NCBI GenBank assembly: GCA_963692955.1
Contig: OY843587.1
Span: forward strand, 1,922,001 to 1,986,000
Direction: 5' to 3'
Source of the DNA: UBA5158 sp963692955
GTDB taxonomy: Bacteria > Pseudomonadota > Gammaproteobacteria > DSM-16500
DNA: 64,000 nt
Positions 26,070 to 35,050 of the stretch are shown one piece after another. The notes beneath the pieces are model-generated. The model was not told the DNA's origin. It worked only from the letters and a program-made list of their open reading frames with translations, and made no database searches. Numbering within the stretch: the first letter of the stretch is position 1; each line of letters begins with the position of its first letter. The translations under genes and the position numbers were made by a program.

Positions 26070-27509
26070 ATGCCTAATCCAGTCTATCAAAATCCGGAAA
26101 CGGTTTGTGCCGCTATTCGTTTAATTACCCGCCGCGGGGAAGGTTTAGTAAAATTGCTCGGGCACACCTATCCTCTCTTATTCCCCGTGAAAACCACGCA
26201 TTCACGCTGGGATTATCATCTATCGCAACTGTTAAAAAGCAGCGATAACCATGCTCATACTCACACTCACACAACCATGACTTCGATGACGTTATTACCG
26301 CGTGAGGGCAGAATGGAATTGATCGGCAACCAATCGTTCGCGGGTTGTGGCGTGTTATATGACTTAAGACTGTGTGATTTAAAAAATGAAAAATTTGTTT
26401 TCGTCGAAGACGCCGTTGCGCATAACGCATGGTTTTTTAATCTTGGCAAACGCGCGAAAGACATACGTATCAATGTTAACTTAGAAGATTTGCAAGATGG
26501 CAAACAAATTTATAATGAAATTCGCGCGGGCATTAACGCGCAAGCCGCCGTTGCGATCGTGTTACAGCCGCCGGTAAATCGCGCGGAAAGTCACGATGAT
26601 TATTACCTCAACCGGTTTTTTGCGATTCAAGTCAAAGTGAACTTAGCGAATAAAATTGACCGTCATTTACCGATTATTCTGTTGGACGCGGATAGCGTCC
26701 CGCATGAATATACGTTCAAACAACAAGAATTAGATTTAAAAAATTATCTCAAAACGCATCATGGAGACGAAGCGGTAAGTCACTTAAGCCGTCTGAATAC
26801 CAGCTTGGGAGCGTGCGCGCGCGTTGAGTTCGAAATCCCAGGTGAATCGATCACGGCCGCGCAACCCAACGATGACTTGATCATGCATAAAATAAAATTG
26901 ATTGGCGAAAAAATCCGTTTATTGCATCTATTACATTTCGTCAATAACCAAGACCCACAATTAGAAATTTTAACTGATTTATACGAAGAAAATAACATTG
27001 CGTTAGCGGAAATGAACGCGGAGTTAGGAGATTTTAAACCACACTTGGGTAATCCATTAGCGACTTGTTTGCGTCATCAAGAAAATGTCGTCGAACAAAT
27101 GCGGAAGCTCGATCGCAATGCCACCAGTAAAAAAGTCGATAAAAAATTCCTGCATCGTAATAAAAAAGAAATCCTCGGCGGACTTTCTGTCTGCGTCATG
27201 GTGGCGGCGGTCGCCGCTTTGTCAGTGTTAACTTATTATGGCACGGGCTTTCTTGGCGTAATCGGCATACTCATCGCAGTTTGCGTTGGGGGGGCTGTGT
27301 TTGGCGTCGCGGCATTAGAAGTGACGTATCTTTTTAATAACAACAAACCGATGCTACGCACCGCCTTATCTGCGCCGTTAAAAACTTTAAAAAAGGCGAA
27401 AGTTGCACCGGTCATTCTGACGCCGCAGAATTTTTTCGACCGCTTTGCCAAGCACAAAAGTCACGGCTCTAGTCATCATCAGGATCATCACGGAATGAAA
27501 CCGCGCTAA
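26070..27509 (+). CDS. Large hypothetical protein with C-terminal membrane hairpin
   Basis: This 479-residue protein starts at the ATG at 26070, preceded by AAGGGAG; the frame extends six codons further to a TTG without support. I recognise no family. The first 360 residues are soluble and mixed, with a HAHTHTHT run near 65. Two adjacent hydrophobic segments follow (about 375-397 and 402-428), and the tail is His/Ser-rich (HKSHGSSHHQDHHG). A large soluble part ahead of a two-helix hairpin recalls host-membrane-inserted effectors of intracellular bacteria, but nothing proves secretion. A TATAAT at 26033-26038 may be its -10. Confidence 0.7.
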   Translation: MPNPVYQNPETVCAAIRLITRRGEGLVKLLGHTYPLLFPVKTTHSRWDYHLSQLLKSSDNHAHTHTHTTMTSMTLLPREGRMELIGNQSFAGCGVLYDLRLCDLKNEKFVFVEDAVAHNAWFFNLGKRAKDIRINVNLEDLQDGKQIYNEIRAGINAQAAVAIVLQPPVNRAESHDDYYLNRFFAIQVKVNLANKIDRHLPIILLDADSVPHEYTFKQQELDLKNYLKTHHGDEAVSHLSRLNTSLGACARVEFEIPGESITAAQPNDDLIMHKIKLIGEKIRLLHLLHFVNNQDPQLEILTDLYEENNIALAEMNAELGDFKPHLGNPLATCLRHQENVVEQMRKLDRNATSKKVDKKFLHRNKKEILGGLSVCVMVAAVAALSVLTYYGTGFLGVIGILIAVCVGGAVFGVAALEVTYLFNNNKPMLRTALSAPLKTLKKAKVAPVILTPQNFFDRFAKHKSHGSSHHQDHHGMKPR

Positions 27510-27630
27510 CTAAACAAATAACAAATCCTTGCCTCAATAAAATACATCTTTCAAATCAACTCTAGTTGAGTTTACCACTGGTTTTGGCCAGAATAGTGTA
27601 GCTCATTTTAAATCTATCAGGGAGGATAGT

Positions 27631-28332
27631 ATGAATTTATCGAAGCGCTTAGGCGCGGAGTTTATCGGGACATTTTGGTTAGTGTTGGGTGGTTGCGGCA
27701 GCGCGGTTTTAGCGGCGAAATTTGATGGCGTAGGGATTGGTTTACTCGGTGTGGCGTTCGCGTTTGGTTTGACGGTGTTGACCATGTGTTTTGTGTTCGG
27801 GCCTATTTCTGGTGGGCATTTTAATCCCGCGGTGTCGTTTGGATTGATGGTGGGCGGACGTTTTAAACCCGCGGATTTCATTCCCTATGTTATCGCACAA
27901 GTGATCGGCGCAACGTTAGCCGCGGCCGTGCTTTATTACATCGCGAGCGGCGCGCCTGATTTTGATATCGCGAACGGGCTTGCAAATAATGGTTACGGCG
28001 ATCATTCTCCCGGGCACTATACGATGCTGGCGGGCATGGTCACAGAAATTATCATGACGTTTATGTTTTTGATGATTATACTTGGAGCGACAGACGTGCG
28101 CATCCCAGCGGGTTTCGCGCCGATCGCGATCGGTTTAGGCTTAACGTTGATTCATTTGATTAGTATTCCGGTCACCAACACTTCCGTTAATCCCGCGCGC
28201 AGCACCGGACCTGCCATCATGGTCGGCGGGTGGGCGTTAGCGCAATTATGGTTTTTCTGGGTGATGCCGTTAGTGGGTGCATTTTTCGCGGGTATTACTT
28301 ACCGGTTTTTTGATAGCAAACAAGATTTTTAA
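27631..28332 (+). CDS. aqpZ: Aquaporin Z
   Basis: This 233-residue six-helix MIP channel has both NPA boxes: HFNPAV with Asn65 and SVNPARS with Asn187-Arg190. The selectivity-filter Arg190 and a His at about 175 (LIHLIS) indicate a water-selective aquaporin rather than a glycerol facilitator. The length equals E. coli AqpZ. A strong GGGAGGA ribosome site precedes the ATG. It acts in the inner membrane in osmotic water flow. It is monocistronic. Confidence 0.95.
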   Translation: MNLSKRLGAEFIGTFWLVLGGCGSAVLAAKFDGVGIGLLGVAFAFGLTVLTMCFVFGPISGGHFNPAVSFGLMVGGRFKPADFIPYVIAQVIGATLAAAVLYYIASGAPDFDIANGLANNGYGDHSPGHYTMLAGMVTEIIMTFMFLMIILGATDVRIPAGFAPIAIGLGLTLIHLISIPVTNTSVNPARSTGPAIMVGGWALAQLWFFWVMPLVGAFFAGITYRFFDSKQDF

Positions 28333-28355
28333 TCACTGATTTTTAATCACAAACT

Positions 28356-28394
28356 CTCCGCCGCCGCGCGAATTTTGTCGCGGAGGGATTTTTT
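28356..28394 (+). terminator. Possible rho-independent terminator after aqpZ
   Basis: A GC-rich stretch (arms CTCCGC at 28356-28361 and GCGGAG at 28380-28385) is followed by GGATTTTTTC. It lies between the aqpZ stop and the rhomboid start. The stem is only six pairs with a long loop, so confidence is limited. Confidence 0.4.
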
Positions 28395-28407
28395 CTCAGG
28401 CATAACC

Positions 28408-29013
28408 ATGAATAATTATGTTCAGCAAATCACTCAAACCATCGCCCTCTTGCAAAAAAATCTGTATTTCACGCTACTCTTAATCGGCCTCTTATTCGCT
28501 ATTCACATCGTTAACTTTATCATTGGCTACCGCTTAAATATTTTAGGCATCTTGCCGCGTAAACTACGGGGTGTGCCAGGCATCGTCACTTCGCCGTTTT
28601 TACATGCCGATTTTAATCATTTATTTTTTAACGCCATTCCACTCTTTGTGATGGTAAGTTTTGTGTTACTTGAAGGCATGCCGGTTTTTATTATCGTGAC
28701 CGCCATCATTATCCTCATCGGTGGGGGCGCGACTTGGTTGTTCGGCAGACGCGGTGTGCACATCGGCGCGAGCGGTGTCATCATGGGTTATTGGGGCTAT
28801 TTATTATTAGAAGCGTATAAACATCCGAGTGTCGTCTCAGTCGCGACCGGCATCGTCTGTATTTATTATTTTGGCGGCATGGTGTTAAATCTGTTTCCCG
28901 TCAAAGTAAAATCGTCATGGGAAGCGCATTTTTTTGGTTTCTTGGGCGGGTTAACGGCGGCATATGTGACACCTTGGGTATTACAATACTTAAGTCTGCA
29001 TCCGTTTCATTAA
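28408..29013 (+). CDS. Rhomboid-family intramembrane serine protease
   Basis: This 201-residue membrane protein starts at the ATG at 28408 (CAGG nearby); the frame runs 11 codons further upstream without support. It has about six helices. Rhomboid marks are HADFNHLFFNAIPL in helix 2, the nucleophile motif GASG and the His-containing helix WEAHFFGFLGG. Ser and His form the catalytic dyad, cutting substrates within the inner membrane. The arrangement resembles compact bacterial rhomboids. Substrate unknown. Confidence 0.88.
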   Translation: MNNYVQQITQTIALLQKNLYFTLLLIGLLFAIHIVNFIIGYRLNILGILPRKLRGVPGIVTSPFLHADFNHLFFNAIPLFVMVSFVLLEGMPVFIIVTAIIILIGGGATWLFGRRGVHIGASGVIMGYWGYLLLEAYKHPSVVSVATGIVCIYYFGGMVLNLFPVKVKSSWEAHFFGFLGGLTAAYVTPWVLQYLSLHPFH

Positions 29014-29148
29014 GCGACGCACTTCACTATCATTCAATGACTTACCGCTGAAAAACGCTACTTTATTGACGTTTTTTGCATGGACAGTAAAACAATTTGG
29101 CTGTAAAATAGCCCTTCCAACTCAGACTTATAACTAAATTTCTCCCTT

Positions 29149-29805
29149 ATGTTCGAAAAACTTTCCGATAATTTAAATTTATTGATGGCTGAAATTCGTA
29201 TCAGCGCCGATGAATTAGCGAGAAGAATTAGCTTACCAGCGAGTACGATAAAAAAAATCCGTAACCGCTACAACCCTAATCCGACGCTCGCGACCTTATT
29301 ACCACTGGCGCAGTTTTTTTCGGTGACGCTAGGGCAATTAGTCGGTAACGAACCTTTCCCTGAAAATAGAATGAAAGGCCGTTACAAAGAAAATATTAAG
29401 ACCGCGCGCAGCTTGCCGGTTTTACATTGGGATGAAATATTAACTTGGCCAAAACAAAACGCGCGGGCATACGCTACTATTACTAGTGAATATGCTTACA
29501 GTGACAATGCGTATGCGGTGATGGTCGAAGCGCACGACTGGGAAAATTTATTTCCCGGCACTGTTTTGCTAATCGACCCTGCGCTGCTACCGGAACAACG
29601 GGATTTTGTCGTGACGTATAAGCAAGGGCAAACAGAGCCGACGCTGAAACAGGTATTGTTTGACGAAGAACAAATGTATCTGAAATCCGTCTTGCCGAGC
29701 GGCAACATCATCGCTTTATTACCGGAACATAAATTGTTGGGAGTGGTTGTTGAATTTAAAAAACAGTTGAGGAAAGCATCTAAGTCTGAAACAGCGGAGT
29801 CTTAA
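29149..29805 (+). CDS. XRE-type regulator with LexA/S24-like C-terminal domain
   Basis: This 218-residue protein has an N-terminal helix-turn-helix (ISADELARRISLPASTIKKI, about 18-37) of the cro/C1 type. Its C-terminal beta domain (about 105-205: AVMVEAHDWENLFPGTVLLIDP then GVVVEFKK) resembles S24/LexA peptidase-like folds of CI-type repressors. The usual Ser-Lys dyad is not clear, so autocleavage is doubtful. It is followed three bases later by an unknown gene and then an MFS transporter, which it may regulate. Confidence 0.75.
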   Translation: MFEKLSDNLNLLMAEIRISADELARRISLPASTIKKIRNRYNPNPTLATLLPLAQFFSVTLGQLVGNEPFPENRMKGRYKENIKTARSLPVLHWDEILTWPKQNARAYATITSEYAYSDNAYAVMVEAHDWENLFPGTVLLIDPALLPEQRDFVVTYKQGQTEPTLKQVLFDEEQMYLKSVLPSGNIIALLPEHKLLGVVVEFKKQLRKASKSETAES

Positions 29806-29808
29806 TTT

Positions 29809-30378
29809 ATGGAAAGTAAAATTCACAATACCACGCGCGAAAATTTTTTGATGGCTATTATTCAACGCTTGATTCGCGAATACAAACTTTTACTTGGTCA
29901 ATTACGCGGCACCAAACCCCTTAAAATCGTCGAAATTCTTGAACTTTCGCATGAGCCAGGCGCCACGCAATTCTTACTGCAAATCACGAATAAAAACGCT
30001 TTTATTCAAGTCTCGGCCGCTGACATTATAAGTCAGGGCTATAAATTACATGACTTTAATGATTTTCACGCCGACCTGGTGCGCCACGCGGCGCAAGGGA
30101 AATTGCTCGAGTACTTACAGTTAAGCGAACAAGAACCCGCTTATAAAATCGTTTCGAAAAAAATGGACCGCGACGCCCAACAATATTTATTTACGATTCG
30201 CGGCGAAGACAAAGCGCTCTTCATCCGTAGCGCGGATGAATTATCTCAAGACAAAGATTTACTTGAAAATTTGGCGATCCATGACATTTATAATATCGGT
30301 TACACTGCCGGCAGCGAATCTATTTTGCGAGAAAAAACCGCGCTGGTACTCGCGAAAAGAAATCACGTGAATCATTAG
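29809..30378 (+). CDS. Hypothetical protein in regulator-transporter operon
   Basis: This 189-residue soluble protein belongs to no family I recognise. It has a basic amphipathic N-terminal helix (FLMAIIQRLIREYKLLLGQL) and then two similar alpha/beta halves (KPLKIVEILELS… and PAYKIVSKKMDRD…), which might be a duplicated small fold. The start lies 3 bases after the regulator stop, with GGAG in the right place, so it is cotranscribed. It may work with the regulator. Confidence 0.65.
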   Translation: MESKIHNTTRENFLMAIIQRLIREYKLLLGQLRGTKPLKIVEILELSHEPGATQFLLQITNKNAFIQVSAADIISQGYKLHDFNDFHADLVRHAAQGKLLEYLQLSEQEPAYKIVSKKMDRDAQQYLFTIRGEDKALFIRSADELSQDKDLLENLAIHDIYNIGYTAGSESILREKTALVLAKRNHVNH

Positions 30379-30384
30379 CGGCTT

Positions 30385-31557
30385 ATGAAAAATCCCTACG
30401 CAAACATTTCCGCGGCGGTCTGGCTGCTAGCTGCTATTTCTTTTATTAATAAAAGCGGCACGATGGTCATGATATTTTTCCCATTGTATTTGACGAATAC
30501 GTTGGGATTCGCTATTAGCCTCGCCGGCGTGATCTTAAGCTTATTCGGTTTGGGTACGATCTTAGGATCGTACGTCGGCGGCGTGCTTACCGATAAAATC
30601 GGTTTTTTGAAAGTGCAAATCACGAGTTTATTATGCGAAGGAATTTTGTATTTACTACTGGAACATTGCCAAGCGCTGACTTGGATCATGGTGACATTAT
30701 TTTCCATCGGTTTTATTTCCGGCTGGCTGCGCCCTGCGACCGCCGCGACGATTGCCAGATTTACGCCGCCTGCCATGCGGCCGCTTGCCTATTCCCTAAA
30801 CTATCAAATGCTCAATATCGGCAGCACGATAGGACCGGCGGTCGGCGGCTTATTAGCGAATGATAGCTTCGTCTGGCTATTCCGCGTCGATGGTTTTGTG
30901 AATATCGCCGCGGCGTTAGTGATGTGGTTATTCTTCCGCAACCGGCAAGACGTGATCGTCGATGAAGAAGAAATTCCTAAGTTGAATGTGGCTTGGTGGA
31001 AAAACACTGTCTTTACGGAACTTTTATTTCTAACATTTTTGCTTGGCTTGATATTTTTATTCATCATCAATGTTTACCCGCTGTTTTTACGCGATCAATA
31101 TCATTTTTCTAGTTTGCAAATAGGGTTAGTGTTGGGTTTGAATGGCTTGGTCATTATTCTTACGCAAATGCATTACACTTATTTTTTGAAACGTTTTAAT
31201 ATTTTGCGCGTCATCGGCTGGGGTGGATTCATCATTGGCTTAGGTTATTTAATTTTGCCTTTTTACCAAGGCATGAGTATTGCGCTGCTATCGATGTTAT
31301 TAATTACTATAGGTGAAATGACTTCCCTACCTTTCCTGAATAATTTCGTCGTTAAAATCGCACCGCGCGAAGTACAAGGTAAGTATTTAGGGTTAATAAC
31401 CAGTGCGTTTCAATTGCCACTGCTATTTGGGCCTATTATCGGCACTTATATTTATGCGAATTATGGCGTTAACACGTTATGGTATTTTTCCGCGGTATGT
31501 GGGATTTTAATTTTAATCGGCTTTGAACATTTAAAAAATAACTATTCGCAAGCTTAG
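30385..31557 (+). CDS. MFS transporter
   Basis: This 390-residue protein has about twelve transmembrane helices. Major facilitator marks are GTILGSYVGGVLTDKIGF between helices 2 and 3 (motif A type) and GWLRPATAATIARFTPP after helix 4. It resembles drug/efflux-type DHA1 proteins. The substrate is unknown. The start is 6 bases after the preceding hypothetical gene, forming a three-gene operon with the XRE regulator. Its TAG overlaps the stop of the convergent gene by 4 bases. Confidence 0.88.
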   Translation: MKNPYANISAAVWLLAAISFINKSGTMVMIFFPLYLTNTLGFAISLAGVILSLFGLGTILGSYVGGVLTDKIGFLKVQITSLLCEGILYLLLEHCQALTWIMVTLFSIGFISGWLRPATAATIARFTPPAMRPLAYSLNYQMLNIGSTIGPAVGGLLANDSFVWLFRVDGFVNIAAALVMWLFFRNRQDVIVDEEEIPKLNVAWWKNTVFTELLFLTFLLGLIFLFIINVYPLFLRDQYHFSSLQIGLVLGLNGLVIILTQMHYTYFLKRFNILRVIGWGGFIIGLGYLILPFYQGMSIALLSMLLITIGEMTSLPFLNNFVVKIAPREVQGKYLGLITSAFQLPLLFGPIIGTYIYANYGVNTLWYFSAVCGILILIGFEHLKNNYSQA

Positions 31558-32708
31558 CTACGCATGAACATCGATACCAGATTTGACCCGGGTTCCTCAT
31601 AACGCGGGGGCGGTGGAAATCGCGATAGCAAGCGCGGTTCTGGTGATTTAGGTGGAGAGAAAATAGAATAACTAACGTGCGGAGAAACCTGTTGTTGCTG
31701 CTGCGGTGAAAAAGGGATAGACATAACTGAACTTGAACTAGAGGTATCTAGCAAAATTTCGTGCGCTTCTTTCAATTGCTCTTCGTTAGGCGCTGCAGTG
31801 ATGGGTAAAGAAAATTGAATTTCTGTATCCCTAGGGTAGGTCAAAAACGGTACCGGATCGGCATACATCGATGGCGCTTGAGATTTAGCTTCTGATTTCG
31901 GAGTTCCAAACGCTACGGTGGCTGCTGCGGCACTGAGCGCTGAATTGTCAGATTCCAACTGAGCGATATGGTTTATCTGCCGAGCGTTTTCAGCCAATAA
32001 AGTAACATTATACGCAGTGACACTCGCAAATTTTTCTTCCGCTTCAGCTAATTTAGCTTGGTACTCTGAAACTTTTTTAGCTTTAGGATCTTTCTCGATG
32101 GCTTCTGTCAATTTTCCGTTAATTTTGCGTAAGTGTGCATTCTCATTATAAAGCTGCATAATCGTATCGGTGCTCGCATTAGCCATTACAGGTGCTTCGA
32201 TAGACAGCTGCGGCTGTAACGCAGGTTTTCGTTTCCTTTTCTTATTTGCAATACTGACATTCATTGGTAGGAAAACTTTTTTGAGACCATCTTTTGAAGC
32301 GTCGCCGTAAACAACTTCCACGTCTTTAAAGCGCGGCAAATCCAACTTAGATGCGAAATATTCAGCGGCGACCGGGGAAGCTAAATTGACGACACCAATT
32401 TTTGTAACCGACGCTGGCAGAGAGCTCATAATTTTTCGTACCGTGGCTTTGGAAAGTTTTTCTAAGCCTAAAACGGAAAAATTTCCTTTTTCATAATGGG
32501 GTTTTAAATAATTATTAAAAGTGGCTTCGTCCACGTTAACGATATACAGATTCGGAAAGGGATGATTATGCTTGAGAATGTCGTTTAATTTTTTGATTTC
32601 ATTGTCTATCGAAAAAGTAGGGCTGCCACCATCTATGATGAGTAAATCCGTTCTGGGCGATGAGGAACTCAAGCCAAACAATTGTTCTATCAATGCTGCA
32701 TTCGGCAC
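31554..32708 (-). CDS. Coiled-coil protein with NLS-like basic patch, unknown
   Basis: I recognise no family for this 384-residue protein. The N-terminal 150 residues alternate strands and helices (LLIIDGG, NLYIVNVD, KIGVVNLASP), suggesting an alpha/beta domain. A basic cluster KKRKRK is at 156-161. A predicted coiled coil runs about 184-262 (HLRKINGKL, QLESDNSALS). The last 110 residues are Pro/Ser/Gln-rich with QQQQQ and poly-Pro. The mix of leucine zipper, nuclear-localisation-like patch and disordered Pro-rich tail is reminiscent of host-directed effectors, but secretion is not shown. It overlaps the MFS stop tail-to-tail. Confidence 0.65.
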   Translation of the reverse strand: MPNAALIEQLFGLSSSSPRTDLLIIDGGSPTFSIDNEIKKLNDILKHNHPFPNLYIVNVDEATFNNYLKPHYEKGNFSVLGLEKLSKATVRKIMSSLPASVTKIGVVNLASPVAAEYFASKLDLPRFKDVEVVYGDASKDGLKKVFLPMNVSIANKKRKRKPALQPQLSIEAPVMANASTDTIMQLYNENAHLRKINGKLTEAIEKDPKAKKVSEYQAKLAEAEEKFASVTAYNVTLLAENARQINHIAQLESDNSALSAAAATVAFGTPKSEAKSQAPSMYADPVPFLTYPRDTEIQFSLPITAAPNEEQLKEAHEILLDTSSSSSVMSIPFSPQQQQQVSPHVSYSIFSPPKSPEPRLLSRFPPPPRYEEPGSNLVSMFMRS

Positions 32709-32804
32709 AACGTAAAGCCTCGTTTTTAGGAAATTTGTTGTCTATTTTACTAGTATTAGCTGCGAATGAGCAACAATTGACGATTATTCCAAAGCGAGAC
32801 TAGC

Positions 32805-33959
32805 TTAAATTGATCTTCTTTTGAGCATATCTAACGAATAATGCGTGCCCCGCCAGATGACGCCGCGGTGGCGGTAGGTAGCCAATACCGAATTTAACAT
32901 AATGTAAATCATAATTCCCATCGACAGCGGATACAAAAACGCAAAATATTTTTCTAAGCGGAATTGTTTGGCGATGTAAAAGCTGCATAAAAACGTCAGC
33001 AATAAATTCAGCATATTCAAATAGCACAGCGCGCCCGAACAGAACACGACCGCAAACAGGGGCCAGAAAAAAAATATCACCGCGCAGATGCAATCACGCA
33101 ACATGGGCAGCGGGCGATATTTATAAAAAGCAAAAGAATTTTTTTGCATGCCCGCGATCATCGCCGGCAGGGAGTGATACCATTCCCGCTCGATAAAATC
33201 ACGTCCATTCACAGTGTCTTGACGGAAGCCATTTTTTTTCAAAATCGCGCCTAGACATAAATCATCTAAGCATTGCATCGCAATCGCTTGATGGCCGCCA
33301 ACTTTTTCATAAGCGCTCTTACGGATTAAATTAAACGCGCCATGACCTAGCGAGCGCTTACTCCACGCGTGCCGGATGCGCCACGGTTTCATCACCATGG
33401 AATAACTTAGGTAACTGCCTAATAACCCGGTTTTCAGCCAAAAAGATGCGCGGCGGTGATGTTCGTGAATGGTGAGATGGTCTAATTGATTGGTGATGAC
33501 ATAACTAATCGCTTTGGTGAGTGTATCTTTTTTCATAAAAACATCCGCGTCCGTGAATAGCAACCAAGCGCCGGTCGCAAGCTTCGCCGCGACATCCAAG
33601 GCGTGATTTTTACCGAACCAATTCGGCGGTAGCGTTTGAATATGATGGATGCGCAGCACGGGAAATTGTTTTTGTAATTTTTCCATGATCTGCGGTGTCG
33701 CGTCGGTAGAACGGTCGTTGACCGCGATGATTTCTAAATTGGGATAATCTATATTTACAAGCGTTGTTAACGCCGCTTCGATTTGGCTTTCTTCATTAAG
33801 GGCACTCAAGATAATTGAAATTTTTGGCAGACTGTCTAGCGTCAGCAAATCTTGGCGCGACAAGTTTTGAATTTGATTATGACCGATTAAAAATTCGATA
33901 AGAGTATAAAGTAGAAAGACTAGCGTCAACGCTGCAATAATAATAAATAATGATTCCAT
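32805..33959 (-). CDS. Membrane-bound family 2 glycosyltransferase
   Basis: This 384-residue protein has an N-terminal helix, a GT-A domain and C-terminal helices. GT2 marks are KISIILSALNEE, VNDRSTDATP, the metal-binding LFTDADVFM (DxD type) and CLDDLCLGAIL near the acceptor site. It resembles ceramide-glucosyltransferase/hopene-associated GT2 proteins with three membrane segments near the end. It probably transfers a sugar to a lipid or polyprenol at the inner membrane. It is distant from the polysaccharide locus and stands alone. Confidence 0.85.
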   Translation of the reverse strand: MESLFIIIAALTLVFLLYTLIEFLIGHNQIQNLSRQDLLTLDSLPKISIILSALNEESQIEAALTTLVNIDYPNLEIIAVNDRSTDATPQIMEKLQKQFPVLRIHHIQTLPPNWFGKNHALDVAAKLATGAWLLFTDADVFMKKDTLTKAISYVITNQLDHLTIHEHHRRASFWLKTGLLGSYLSYSMVMKPWRIRHAWSKRSLGHGAFNLIRKSAYEKVGGHQAIAMQCLDDLCLGAILKKNGFRQDTVNGRDFIEREWYHSLPAMIAGMQKNSFAFYKYRPLPMLRDCICAVIFFFWPLFAVVFCSGALCYLNMLNLLLTFLCSFYIAKQFRLEKYFAFLYPLSMGIMIYIMLNSVLATYRHRGVIWRGTHYSLDMLKRRSI

Positions 33960-34194
33960 TCAAACAACCATGTCCTGGTTAAGCCGGATACGTATCATGG
34001 GTAAAGCCTCGCATTTATATAAACATGAAATCATTTAAAAGCAAAGCAGGTTTTCTCACTTCGCTTTCGGGGCAGGGATAATTTCCCAAATTTTTAATTT
34101 TTGTGTTAAATCTTCTCAGTCACGGCTGCGGGATTGCTTTGCTATTCCAGCCGGGTACTTTACTATATTGGCTAGTCTTTTAAAGGGAGTCATT

Positions 34195-34377
34195 ATGGCT
34201 AAATTTCAAGACGGCGGCTACCGAAAAAAAACGCCTTTGTGGAAATGGGTTATCATTATCTTAATCGTCGTGGCGATGCCGATGTTTTTCTCTTATTACC
34301 GGGTGAATACCCTGAAGTACACCATCAATACCGCTATGCCGCAAAACCAATCTGCGCCCCAGTCATCTCAACATTAA
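34195..34377 (+). CDS. Small single-pass membrane protein
   Basis: This 60-residue protein starts at an ATG with a strong AAAGGGAG site (spacing 4). A basic N terminus is followed by one transmembrane helix (WKWVIIILIVVAMPMFFSYY) and a polar tail. No family is recognised. It lies 14 bases before the HdeD gene and is probably cotranscribed, perhaps as a small membrane partner. Confidence 0.65.
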   Translation: MAKFQDGGYRKKTPLWKWVIIILIVVAMPMFFSYYRVNTLKYTINTAMPQNQSAPQSSQH

Positions 34378-34391
34378 AAAGGATAAGATGT

Positions 34392-34970
34392 ATGTTGTTA
34401 ACCAAATTTAGCGAAGAACATTTACCTCATTTCCACAAGTCCAGCGGAAAATTTCTCGTCATCGGAATTTTAATCACGCTGCTAGGCTGTATCGCCATTG
34501 CCACTGCTGCGTTAACGACTTTTATTTCTGTTATTTTTTTAGGGACGGTATTGGTGTTAGCCAGTATTTTCTTGTTGGTGGATAGCATTACATTTTGGAA
34601 AAAGAAAAGCGGTTTTGCCGTGCATTTGTTAATTTCGTTTTTATATTTTGTCGCGGGCGTCATGTTGCTTGCCAATCCGCTGGTAGGCTCTCTCTCGATC
34701 ACGCTGTTGTTAGGCGTGGTATACGTGATCGCGGGCGTTTTCCGCATTTCATTTTCCTCCGCGGTGCAAACTCCGCATTGGGGTTGGACGTGGTTCAACG
34801 GCCTCATCACGTTGCTCATCGGTTTATTAATCCTGATGAACTGGCCGGCGTCGAGTTTAATTGTCATCGGTTTATTTGTGGGAATCGATTTAGTGTTTAT
34901 CGGTTTAGCTTACGCCACGATGAGCCTAGCCGGACGCAAAGCGTTAAGCGGTAGAAAAATGGCGCGTTGA
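34392..34970 (+). CDS. HdeD-family (DUF308) membrane protein
   Basis: This 192-residue protein starts at ATG 34392 (AAGGAT upstream); the frame extends further upstream across the preceding gene without support. It has six hydrophobic helices in three repeated pairs, as in HdeD/DUF308 acid-resistance proteins. The repeats show the family's VVYVIAGVFRISFS and WFNGLITLLIGLLIL patterns. HdeD aids acid survival in E. coli at high cell density by an unknown mechanism. It is followed by a REP-like palindrome. Confidence 0.82.
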   Translation: MLLTKFSEEHLPHFHKSSGKFLVIGILITLLGCIAIATAALTTFISVIFLGTVLVLASIFLLVDSITFWKKKSGFAVHLLISFLYFVAGVMLLANPLVGSLSITLLLGVVYVIAGVFRISFSSAVQTPHWGWTWFNGLITLLIGLLILMNWPASSLIVIGLFVGIDLVFIGLAYATMSLAGRKALSGRKMAR

Positions 34971-34974
34971 GATA

Positions 34975-35036
34975 GTATGCAGCGCAGCGGAATACAGGGA
35001 ACCTGCATTTTCCCCGTATTCCGCTGCGCTGCATAC
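34975..35036. repeat. REP-like palindrome with perfect 21-bp arms
   Basis: Arms 34975-34995 and 35016-35036 are perfect reverse complements (arm begins GTATGCAGCGCAGCGG). After one mismatch five more pairs form around an 8-base loop. It sits between the convergent HdeD and EAL genes, as REP elements do, and could terminate both transcripts. Confidence 0.8.
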
Positions 35037-35050
35037 GGACTACGATACGG

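Noticed and set aside
26240..26275. CACTCACACTCAC-type tract as a microsatellite or CRISPR-like repeat
   Set aside because: It simply encodes the HAHTHTHT run of the hypothetical protein; repeats are too short and lack spacers.
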